Assembly (NCBI GenBank): GCA_020636255.1
Contig: JACJYE010000007.1
Location: forward strand, 62,001 to 126,000
Origin: Lewinellaceae bacterium
GTDB taxonomy: Bacteria > Bacteroidota > Bacteroidia > Chitinophagales > Saprospiraceae
DNA: 64,000 nucleotides
Direction of reading: 5' to 3'
Part shown: positions 1 to 7,224 of the stretch, piece after piece
Layout: every line of letters begins with the position of its first letter
Position numbering within the stretch: the stretch's first letter is position 1
Notes under the pieces: model-generated
What the model saw: only the letters and a program-made list of their open reading frames with translations
Told to the model about the DNA's origin: nothing
Database searches by the model: none
Translations under genes and position numbers: made by a program

Positions 1-1059
1 GCTGGCCATTATCGTATCCGTAGGGCTTAGTATGCCTTTTTTGAGGCCCAGGCTTACCTCCTGGCCGGGCCGGATGGCTTCCATGATGCGGACGATATCC
101 TGTAGCGTCTGAACCTTCTCGCCATTGATACTGCTGACCGTGAACCCAGCCCTGTCTTTTAGCATATCATAGGCGGGGCTGCCTTCAAAAACGCTTTTGA
201 TGAGCGGGGGGCTTTCCTGGCCGAAAACACTGATGATAGTAGCGAATTCAACCCCCAGGAAGGCCCGCCGAAGGCGGCCGCCGTTGCCGATCATCTCCTT
301 GGCCAGCTCGTAGGCCTTCCTGCCTTCCAGCGCGAAGTTCAATTGGGAAAAGAGGTAATTCTGCCCGCCTTTGTTTCGGGTCTCTACCCAGGTATTGACC
401 CCTACGACTTCACCCATCTCATTGACCAACGGCCCGCCGCTATTGCCCCAGATCAGCGTAGCGGTATGCTGCAAATAACCAAAGCGGCCCGTCGACGGGC
501 GGTGGTATAGCCTGTTCTTTCCGCTGACGATGCCCTCCGTTATGGAATAGGGATATGCCCCCAGGGGGTTGCCGATAGCATACACTTTCTGGGCCAGCCT
601 TGCCCCTTCTTCACTAAAAGACAGCGGTTCGATCTCCGGCCCGGGATCGACGCCGTCGAACTCGAGAATGGCGAGATCATAAAAGCTGTCGCCCCCTACC
701 AGCTTTACCGGGTATTTAGCGCGGCTGATGCTGAACGCGTATATGGCCCCCTCTTGCCCGGACGCTGCATCGACGACATGCACATTGGTGATAATATAAT
801 ATTTGCCGCCGAAGTCAACGACAAAACCGGAGCCATTGGAAAAGGCGTCGCCCATATTGAGCGTTTTTTCGTAGGCCATTTCCGAGTAGCTTTTTTTCCG
901 GGCGCCATACCCCATGACGAGGTCATTATCACTGACGTCGAAGACCCCTACCGTAACGATGCCCGACAAGGCATGCTCCAAAGGGCTGATATCAGGCTGC
1001 GCCGAAGCGCCGATAGCGAAGAACAGGAATAAGGCGGGAAGGATCTTTTCAGGTGCCAT
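1..1059 (-). CDS. HtrA/DegP-like S1C serine protease with PDZ domain, C-terminus cut off by the window edge
   Basis: Read by hand on the minus strand from the ATG at 1059; the frame is open to base 1 (353 codons), so the 3' end lies outside the window. Residues 1-20 form a signal peptide ending in SASA-like sequence before QPDIS. A trypsin-like domain follows with the full triad: His94 in TNVHVVDA, Asp128 in YDLAILE and Ser207 in WGNSGGPLV. A PDZ-like segment covers roughly 265-340 (FLGVEF, SPAYDML, INGEKVQTLQDI). HtrA proteins degrade or refold damaged envelope proteins, and the signal peptide puts this one in the periplasm. The helicase gene downstream on the opposite side (stop at 1247) reads in the same direction and is separated by about 190 bases. 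Whether a second PDZ domain follows cannot be seen. Confidence 0.88.
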   Translation of the reverse strand, partial: MAPEKILPALFLFFAIGASAQPDISPLEHALSGIVTVGVFDVSDNDLVMGYGARKKSYSEMAYEKTLNMGDAFSNGSGFVVDFGGKYYIITNVHVVDAASGQEGAIYAFSISRAKYPVKLVGGDSFYDLAILEFDGVDPGPEIEPLSFSEEGARLAQKVYAIGNPLGAYPYSITEGIVSGKNRLYHRPSTGRFGYLQHTATLIWGNSGGPLVNEMGEVVGVNTWVETRNKGGQNYLFSQLNFALEGRKAYELAKEMIGNGGRLRRAFLGVEFATIISVFGQESPPLIKSVFEGSPAYDMLKDRAGFTVSSINGEKVQTLQDIVRIMEAIRPGQEVSLGLKKGILSPTDTIMAS

Positions 1060-1230
1060 GGCATGAATGTTTTGGGTTAACGTGCGGGCGTTTTGCCAGC
1101 CTACGCCCTTTGCCGTACCTGTAAAGATACAATTTCGGGCATAGCGCTTGCGCCTAACAGTTACCGGTTTATTTTGCAGCGGCCCGAAAGGTTACTTCGT
1201 ACCAATCAAAAATCAGCCATGCGAATCAGG

Positions 1231-1249
1231 GCCTCCAAACAAGCTCTTA
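1231..1249 (+). mobile_element. Solitary right end of the 162-bp foldback element plus TTA
   Basis: Sixteen bases, 1231-1246, match exactly the right terminal repeat of the complete elements at 6942-7103 and 41831-41992. The following TTA (1247-1249) has the form of their target duplication and, on the minus strand, is the TAA stop codon of the DEAD-box helicase. No left end or internal sequence is visible, so this is a remnant or a deletion footprint. Confidence 0.55.
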
Positions 1250-2557
1250 ACTACCCGCACCTCCGTCCTTCCTGGGACCACGGCGGCCCCGGCGGCGGTT
1301 GTTGCGCCGCTTTTCGGGGTCAGCCTTGGCTTCCTGTCTCCGGTTGGCTGGGCCTCGCTTGTCGCGGCCACCACGGCTGGGGCCTCGTCTGTCGCGGCCG
1401 CCACCGGACCTCGGTTTTGCCTCGGCGAGTTCTTCGGGCAATGGGAGGATGCGGATCTTCATTTCGATGAGCTCCTCAATACGGCGGAACCGGCCCCGGT
1501 CTTTAGCATTCACGAAAGTAAAAGCCATACCCGATGCTTCCGCCCGGGCGGTGCGCCCTATGCGGTGAACGTAATCTTCCGCGTCGCCGGGCACGTCGTA
1601 GTTGATCACCGCGTCGATGCCTTTGACATCGATACCGCGCGACAGTACGTCGGTAGCGACCAGAATGGGCTGGGAACCACCGGCGAAGGCCTGTAGCTGC
1701 GCTTCCCGTTCATGCTGCTCCAGGTCGGAGGAAATAGCGCCTACGTCCAGGCCGCGCTTCCTGAGGCTGGCCGCCAGCTCGCGGACCACCTTTTTTGTGC
1801 CGGCAAAGATGAGTATACGCTGCAGGCGCTTGTTCGTTTCCAGTATTTTCTCCGTCAGCCGGATCTTGCCTATGTCGTCCACCTCATAGGCCAGTTGAAG
1901 GATGTTCTCGGCAGGCTTGGAAATGGCGATGCTGATCTCGGCGGGCTTTTCCCGCATCAGCTGCTTGGCGAACTGGCGGATCTGCTGTGGCATGGTTGCG
2001 GAAAAGAGCAGGGTCTGCCGTTCGCGGGGGATCTGGTTGACGATGTCCATGATATCGGGCGCAAAACCCATATCGAGCATGCGGTCGGCCTCGTCGAGAA
2101 TGAGATGTCGGACGGTCTTCAGGTTGACATAACCCAGGCTCAGGTGGGCCAGCAGGCGCCCCGGGGTGGCGACGATAATGGAAGCGCCGCGTTTCAGGGC
2201 CCGCTTTTCCTGTTCCATAGCGTGGCCGTCGCGGCCGCCATAGACGGCGATAGAGCTGACCGATGTGAAGTAGGAGAGCGCTTCCAACTGGTTGTCGACC
2301 TGTACGGCCAATTCGCGGGTGGGCTCCATAATGATGGTGTCGACCCCTTCATCGTTGGGAGCTTTCGTCAGTTCATTCAGTATGGGGAGCAAAAAAGCGG
2401 CTGTTTTTCCTGTACCCGTTTGCGCGCAGGCCAACACATCGCGGCCTTCCATAATGAAGGGGATTGCCTGAGCCTGCACTGGTGTGGCGGTTTCAAACCC
2501 CATCGCATCCAGGCCTTCCAGCAACTCCGGTTCAAAACCAAAATCAATGAATTTCAA
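1247..2557 (-). CDS. DEAD-box RNA helicase, RhlE-like
   Basis: ATP-dependent RNA helicase expected to act in ribosome assembly or mRNA turnover in the cytoplasm. All motifs are present in order: Q motif near the N-terminus (FIDFGFEPELL ... TPVQ), AQTGTGKT at about 45-52, PTRELA, TPGR, DEAD at about 155-158, SAT, and HRIGRTAR in the second RecA lobe. The last 50 residues are Arg/Lys/Gly rich, typical of the RNA-binding tail of RhlE-type proteins. I place the start at the TTG at 2557, giving the usual short N-terminus KFIDFGF. The longer frame opens with another TTG at 2629, but that codon falls inside a promoter-like -7 box and would not be in the mRNA. The stop codon abuts a mobile-element end. 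Confidence 0.9.
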   Translation of the reverse strand: MKFIDFGFEPELLEGLDAMGFETATPVQAQAIPFIMEGRDVLACAQTGTGKTAAFLLPILNELTKAPNDEGVDTIIMEPTRELAVQVDNQLEALSYFTSVSSIAVYGGRDGHAMEQEKRALKRGASIIVATPGRLLAHLSLGYVNLKTVRHLILDEADRMLDMGFAPDIMDIVNQIPRERQTLLFSATMPQQIRQFAKQLMREKPAEISIAISKPAENILQLAYEVDDIGKIRLTEKILETNKRLQRILIFAGTKKVVRELAASLRKRGLDVGAISSDLEQHEREAQLQAFAGGSQPILVATDVLSRGIDVKGIDAVINYDVPGDAEDYVHRIGRTARAEASGMAFTFVNAKDRGRFRRIEELIEMKIRILPLPEELAEAKPRSGGGRDRRGPSRGGRDKRGPANRRQEAKADPEKRRNNRRRGRRGPRKDGGAGS

Positions 2558-2626
2558 AATCGTTGTTTTTCTGTTTTTTACGCTGCCTGCCCTTTGTAGC
2601 ACAGCAACATGAACATTATTTCCCGG

Positions 2627-2656
2627 CAAATATCAGGAAAAAAACGCTGCTATCAA
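2627..2656 (-). promoter_or_regulatory. Candidate Bacteroidota promoter for the DEAD-box helicase
   Basis: On the minus strand a TTG (2656-2654) is followed after 19 bases by GATATTTG (2634-2627), seven of eight matches to TAnnTTTG. The predicted transcript would begin near 2620 and leave about 60 untranslated bases before the TTG at 2557. Only sequence match supports it. Confidence 0.45.
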
Positions 2657-3015
2657 TGGGCATCGATCCGATTATTGTACTTATTTAATCGTCAATTGTT
2701 TCAGCGCCCTATGAAGCCAGGCCGCCGACATAATTCGTTTCTCCAGTGCGTTTTTGCCGCATCCAAAATAAATATTCCTTAATTTTGGCCTACCAAAACC
2801 AGCCGTACCACTACGGCAGAGCATAAACACCTTGCACCAGCCCATTTTGCGACACCTCACATGCCGTGAACAAAACGCCCCTGAAAAGCTTCTAGTTAAA
2901 AACCAAACTCCCAGTTGGCGGGCAGCATTTGCTTAGGGCTCTCCGTTTTGAAGGACGAGCCGGGCCCATAGTATAAAAGTCATGCTTTACTAACCAATAC
3001 AATTACTATTGTCTT
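2657..3015. other. Intergenic region without a recognised gene
   Basis: About 360 bases between the helicase promoter and the first PA-domain gene. It contains a TAATTTTG (2780-2787) that matches the -7 consensus but lacks a well spaced TTG. The last 25 bases (ACTAACCAATACAATTACTATTGTCTT before the ATG) resemble the leaders of the two paralogous genes at 4940 and 7225. I see no ORF, RNA gene or clear repeat in the rest. Confidence 0.5.
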
Positions 3016-4818
3016 ATGAAAACATTTACTTCACTGATCGTCATTTTGTCGTTTGTTGCGGTTTCGCTTTCCGCACAAACGGTCTACGTCAACTCGCCGG
3101 TGGATCTGCAGGGGGCCTATTCCTTCGATGCAGCCGGCTTCGGCGCCGACCTCACCACTGACATCTGGACCGCCGATGCGGTTTTCGTGGATGACGGCAG
3201 CGCCAACCCCAACCAGGGCTGTAACGCAGCCATTAACGGCGCCGAACTGGATGGCAAGATCGCCCTCATCGACCGCGGCAGCTGTGAGTTCGGGCTGAAA
3301 TGCCTCAATGCCGAACAGGCCGGCGCTATCGCCGCTATCGTCTTCAACAACGCCCCCGGCGCAGGTACTATCGTAATGGGTGCAGGTGTGAATGGCGGTG
3401 CGGTGACCATCCCCTGCGCGATGCTATCGTATGAGGATGGCCAGGCCATCCGCGCAGCCCTCGCCAATGGCGCTGTCAATATCTCCATCGGCGCACTGGT
3501 CTTCGCCAATGACCTGCGCATCGACCAGCCCGATATCATCAACGCTCCCATGGGTATCATTCCCGCTTCCCAGATCAAGCAGGCAGGTGACTTCGTCTTC
3601 ACCCCTGGCGCCCGCGCGCTCAATGCCGGTGCGAACGCCCTGCCGAACCTCGACGTTAATGCCGTGATCGAATACACACCCTTCGGCGGCTCCGCTACTG
3701 AAGTGTACAACGAATCCGGCGGCTCCGATCTGGCCATCGAATCGGACTCTACGAGCGAAGTCGTCACACTGCCGCCCTTCGAGCCTTCCATAGGCGCTAC
3801 AGAGGCCGACCAGGGCGTATACACCGTTACCTATACCGTCTCCAGCGATAGCTCGGAAGAGGTGACCAATGACAACGTGATCTCCTCTACGTTCACGATC
3901 ACGGACAACCTCATGTCCAAAGCCAGCTACAACCAGTCTACGGGCGACCCCCGCACCACTATCTACTACACCATCTCAGGCGGTGGCGATATCGAGTTCA
4001 TCTCCCCCATGCACTTCCCGTATGCGAAGGATTACACGATCGACACCATCGTCGTAGCTGTGCTCACCGGACTGCCCAACCTGGCCAACATTCCCGTCGA
4101 GGCATACGTGTATGAGTGGAACGATATGAACCAGGACAGCTCCATCAACAACGATGAGGTGTCCATCGTCGGCATCTCCACTTATACCTTCCCGGAAGAC
4201 GCAACCGGCACCTCCGCCGTGCTGCGCCTGCCCGTCCTCGACTTCTTCACCTTCGAAGAGACCGGCGTGGTTATCCCGGAAGATGATAAGGACTACATCA
4301 TCGGCGTGCGCTATCAGGGCGCCGACCTCTTCTACTTCGGCTTCGACCTGAGCTACGACTACGGCCTCTACCTCGACCTCCAGGCCGCTACCGGCGCACT
4401 GACCGACCGCGACTACGGATACCTCGGCATCAACGCCTGGAACGACCTGGTGCCCGACTTCGAAGCGGCATTCCAATTCACGGGCGTGACAGGAGCCGTT
4501 TCCACCGGTATTATCCTCACTTCGCCTGAGGTGAACACCAAAGATGTGGTAGGCCCCGACGTTTTCGAGCTTCAACTGTTCCCCAACCCCGTGGCCGAGC
4601 AGCTTCAGGTGAACCTCCAGCTGAAAGAACAAACCAGCTTCGTGGAATACCGCATCACCGATAATGCCGGCCGCGTGATCTACACGGCCCGCGACAACGA
4701 CGTCCTCGAAACGGAGCAGGCTACCTTCAATGTAGGCCAACTGCCCGCAGGACAGTACAACCTCACCGTGCGCACCGAACAAGGTTTGCGCACCAACCCG
4801 TTCGTCGTTAGCCATTAA
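3016..4818 (+). CDS. Secreted PA-domain protein with T9SS type A sorting domain (paralogue 1 of 3)
   Basis: 600 residues. Residues 1-20 are a signal peptide (cleavage after SLSA). A protease-associated (PA) domain spans about 50-155, with DDGSANPNQGCNAA, IALIDRGSCEF, KCLNAEQAGA and an IPCAMLSYEDG turn; its cysteines are conserved in all three paralogues. No protease domain follows. The middle holds a calcium-loop-like DMNQDSSINNDE and a conserved block around DRDYGYLGINAWNDL. The last 80 residues (LFPNPVAEQLQ ... GQYNLTV) are a type A T9SS sorting domain, so the protein should be exported across the outer membrane and released or anchored. PA domains usually mediate protein or peptide contacts; the function here is unknown. 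A terminator follows, so each paralogue is probably a separate transcript. Confidence 0.88.
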   Translation: MKTFTSLIVILSFVAVSLSAQTVYVNSPVDLQGAYSFDAAGFGADLTTDIWTADAVFVDDGSANPNQGCNAAINGAELDGKIALIDRGSCEFGLKCLNAEQAGAIAAIVFNNAPGAGTIVMGAGVNGGAVTIPCAMLSYEDGQAIRAALANGAVNISIGALVFANDLRIDQPDIINAPMGIIPASQIKQAGDFVFTPGARALNAGANALPNLDVNAVIEYTPFGGSATEVYNESGGSDLAIESDSTSEVVTLPPFEPSIGATEADQGVYTVTYTVSSDSSEEVTNDNVISSTFTITDNLMSKASYNQSTGDPRTTIYYTISGGGDIEFISPMHFPYAKDYTIDTIVVAVLTGLPNLANIPVEAYVYEWNDMNQDSSINNDEVSIVGISTYTFPEDATGTSAVLRLPVLDFFTFEETGVVIPEDDKDYIIGVRYQGADLFYFGFDLSYDYGLYLDLQAATGALTDRDYGYLGINAWNDLVPDFEAAFQFTGVTGAVSTGIILTSPEVNTKDVVGPDVFELQLFPNPVAEQLQVNLQLKEQTSFVEYRITDNAGRVIYTARDNDVLETEQATFNVGQLPAGQYNLTVRTEQGLRTNPFVVSH

Positions 4819-4843
4819 GCTGACACTTGTTTTATTTCTTTAA

Positions 4844-4881
4844 AAAAATAGCCCCGGAATACCATTTCCGGGGCTATTTTT
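4844..4881 (+). terminator. Intrinsic terminator after PA-domain paralogue 1
   Basis: AAAAATAGCCCCGGAA and TTCCGGGGCTATTTTT form a perfect stem around a short loop, with A-rich and T-rich flanks, 26 bases after the stop codon at 4818. Confidence 0.85.
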
Positions 4882-4939
4882 GCGCGATCGAAATGGCGGA
4901 CTGCTTATTTCAAAAATCAATCAACCAATCACTTGTCTT

Positions 4940-6748
4940 ATGAAAACATTTACTTCACTGTTTTTTGCGTTACTCTTCGCCGGTGTGCTATCGGCGCAAA
5001 CCGTTTATATCAACTCACCCGAGAGCCTGCAAGGCGCCTACACGTTCTCTGCCGCTGCGTTTGGAGGTGATATCAACGCCGACATCTGGACCGCCGACGC
5101 GGTCTTTGTGGATGACGGCAGCGCCAATCCCAACCAGGGCTGCAACGCAGCCGTTAACGGTGCGGAATTGGCCGGCAAGATCGCCCTCATCGACCGGGGC
5201 AGCTGCGAATTCGGCATCAAGTGCCTCAACGCCGAGCAGGCCGGCGCCATCGCCGCTATCGTCTTCAACAACGCCGCTGGAGCAGGCGCCATCGTCATGG
5301 GCGCCGGCGTGAATGGCGGCGCGGTGACCATCCCCTGCGTGATGCTGTCGTATGAAGACGGCCAGGCCATCCGCGCAGCGCTGGCCAATGGCGCTGTGAA
5401 CATCTCGATCGGCGCACTGGTGTTCCCGAATGACCTGCGGCTCACCGCCAACAACGTCCTTAACGCTCCGCTGGGCATCGTACCTTTTGCACAGGTCAAA
5501 GCTGCCGGCGACTTTATCTTCACGCCAGGTGCAACGGCGTTGAACGCCGGCTCGAACGACGCTCAGAACCTCTCGGTTAACGCCGTCATCGAATACGCCC
5601 CCTTTGGCGGTTCCAATACGGAAGTATACAACGAATCGGGTAGCCTGCCCGGGACGATCCTGTCCGACTCCACCAGCGAGCTCGTCGTACTGCCGCCTTT
5701 CGAACCCTCTTACACCAGCAGCGGCGCCGATATGGGCATTTACACCGTCACCTATTCCGTGGCCAGCGACAGCACCGAAGATGTAGGCAGTGACAACCAG
5801 GTATCTTCTTCCTTTGCCGTCAGTGAACACCTCTATTCGAAGGCCAGCCTGAACCCGACTACGGGCGACCCGCGCACGACCATCCTCCGTACGATCAGCG
5901 GCGGCGGCGACATCGAGTTCACCACTGTCCTGAACATTCCCTATGGTTTTGGATACCGCATCGACAGCGTGATCTTCACCATGTCTATCAGCAGCCAAAG
6001 CGCTCCCAACCTGGCCAACGTACCGGTGGAAGCTTATGTATACGAGTGGAACGACCTCAACCAGGACAGCTCCATCAACAATGACGAGGTGGCTATCGCC
6101 GGCATCGCTACCTATACCTTCCCCGAAGATGCTACGGCTACGCAGGCTACGCTGCGCCTGCCCTTCCTGGATTTCTTCACCTTCGAAGAAACCGGCGTGG
6201 TCATCCCGGAAGATAATAAAGACTATATCATCGGCATACGTTACCAGGGCGCCAACATCGTTTTCTTCGGGTTTGACGACTCTTACGACTATCTGGAATA
6301 CCTCAACCTCCAGGCCGCTACGGGAGCGCTGACCGACCGCGATTACGGTTACCTCGGCATCAATGCCTGGAACGACCTGGTACCCGATTTCGAAGCTGCA
6401 TTCCAGTTCACCGGTACGCGGACGGCCTCATCCACAGGCGTTGTCCTGGGCCAAATCCCCGATGCGACGGAAGATATCGTTGGGCCGGAAACCTTTGAAG
6501 TAAAGATGTTCCCGAACCCTACTTCCGATGTGCTTCAGCTCAACCTGAACATGAAGCAGCAGGCCAGCTTCGTCGAATACACTATCACGGATATGATGGG
6601 CAAAGAGCTCTTCAAAACCCGCGACAACGACGTAATGGAAACCGAGCAGGCTTCCTTCAACGTCAGCCAGTTGCCCGCAGGGCAGTACAATATCGCCATC
6701 CGCACCGAGCAGGGCGTCCGCGCCAGCTCTTTCGTGGTGAAGCGATAG
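4940..6748 (+). CDS. Secreted PA-domain protein with T9SS type A sorting domain (paralogue 2 of 3)
   Basis: 602 residues from the ATG at 4940, chosen because it gives the signal peptide MKTFTSLFFALLFAGVLSA and has the same TTGTCTT leader as its neighbours; the longer frame from 4880 runs through the preceding terminator. The architecture matches paralogue 1: PA domain (about 50-155, with GCNAAVNGAEL and IALIDRGSCEF), central region with DLNQDSSINNDE, and a type A T9SS tail (MFPNPTSDVLQ ... GQYNIAI ... SSFVVKR). The PA domain is closest to paralogue 1, while the tail is almost identical to paralogue 3. Secreted; function unknown. Confidence 0.88.
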   Translation: MKTFTSLFFALLFAGVLSAQTVYINSPESLQGAYTFSAAAFGGDINADIWTADAVFVDDGSANPNQGCNAAVNGAELAGKIALIDRGSCEFGIKCLNAEQAGAIAAIVFNNAAGAGAIVMGAGVNGGAVTIPCVMLSYEDGQAIRAALANGAVNISIGALVFPNDLRLTANNVLNAPLGIVPFAQVKAAGDFIFTPGATALNAGSNDAQNLSVNAVIEYAPFGGSNTEVYNESGSLPGTILSDSTSELVVLPPFEPSYTSSGADMGIYTVTYSVASDSTEDVGSDNQVSSSFAVSEHLYSKASLNPTTGDPRTTILRTISGGGDIEFTTVLNIPYGFGYRIDSVIFTMSISSQSAPNLANVPVEAYVYEWNDLNQDSSINNDEVAIAGIATYTFPEDATATQATLRLPFLDFFTFEETGVVIPEDNKDYIIGIRYQGANIVFFGFDDSYDYLEYLNLQAATGALTDRDYGYLGINAWNDLVPDFEAAFQFTGTRTASSTGVVLGQIPDATEDIVGPETFEVKMFPNPTSDVLQLNLNMKQQASFVEYTITDMMGKELFKTRDNDVMETEQASFNVSQLPAGQYNIAIRTEQGVRASSFVVKR

Positions 6749-6750
6749 GC

Positions 6751-6803
6751 TATCTCGCCCAATGGGCGTAAAGATGCCAACCACGGGCGTCGCCCGTAGA
6801 CTA
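6751..6803 (+). repeat. REP-like palindromic element, copy 1
   Basis: Two short palindromes, CGCCCAATGGGCG and ACGGGCGTCGCCCGT, separated by about 12 bases. Related copies lie at 9032-9055, 45541-45593 and 49542-49597, every one just after a stop codon and in the orientation of the gene before it. Confidence 0.65.
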
Positions 6804-6807
6804 GTAA

Positions 6808-6860
6808 CCTGAAAAGCGAAAACCCCGGCGCAATCTGCGCCGGGGTTTTCGCTTTTCAGG
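6808..6860. terminator. Perfect 25-bp hairpin, probably a bidirectional terminator
   Basis: Bases 6808-6832 are the exact reverse complement of 6836-6860 with a three-base loop (ATC). The GC-rich centre with A-rich and T-rich flanks fits an intrinsic terminator acting on paralogue 2. The stem is far longer and more perfect than others in the window. Confidence 0.75.
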
Positions 6861-6941
6861 AAGTTCCAATCCCGGTAATCCACCGAATCCGGCAAATCCT
6901 GGCCTAAATGTGGGTGTTAAAAATAAAATTTTGCGATCTTA

Positions 6942-7103
6942 GAGCTTGTTTGGAGGCCGCTTTTGATAGCGAAAAGCGTCAATTTTTTGGTGAGACAAGG
7001 CGTCTTTTTGAAGAGCGTACCCAAAGGTACGGTCAAAAAAAGCAACGCAGTATCACCGAAAAAGTGGCCTTTGCAGCTCAAAGGGTGGCCTCCAAACAAG
7101 CTC
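6942..7103. mobile_element. 162-bp MITE-like foldback element, copy 1
   Basis: The ends GAGCTTGTTTGGAGGC and GCCTCCAAACAAGCTC are exact inverted repeats, and the inside is an imperfect palindrome over nearly the full length. It is flanked by TTA on both sides (6939-6941 and 7104-7106). A second copy at 41831-41992 differs at a single base and is flanked by TAA. It has no coding capacity, so it would depend on a transposase elsewhere. Three-base TNA duplications occur in part of the IS5 family (IS1031 group); assignment to that family is inference. Confidence 0.8.
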
Positions 7104-7224
7104 TTAGTGCTGCTACGAATCATTACTTAAAGCTTACACTGCTTATTCACCCCAAAATTTACCGATATCCAGAAAGTACTGACTTAAAGTTCCCAAATGT
7201 TTCACTAATCAATGCAATTGTCTT

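Noticed and set aside
1148..1696. Long ORFs on the plus strand opposite the helicase gene
   Set aside because: They are antisense frames with biased composition and no domain; similar shadows occur opposite most GC-rich genes in the window.
3016..4818. PA-domain proteins as active proteases
   Set aside because: No protease domain or catalytic motif follows the PA domain in any of the three paralogues.
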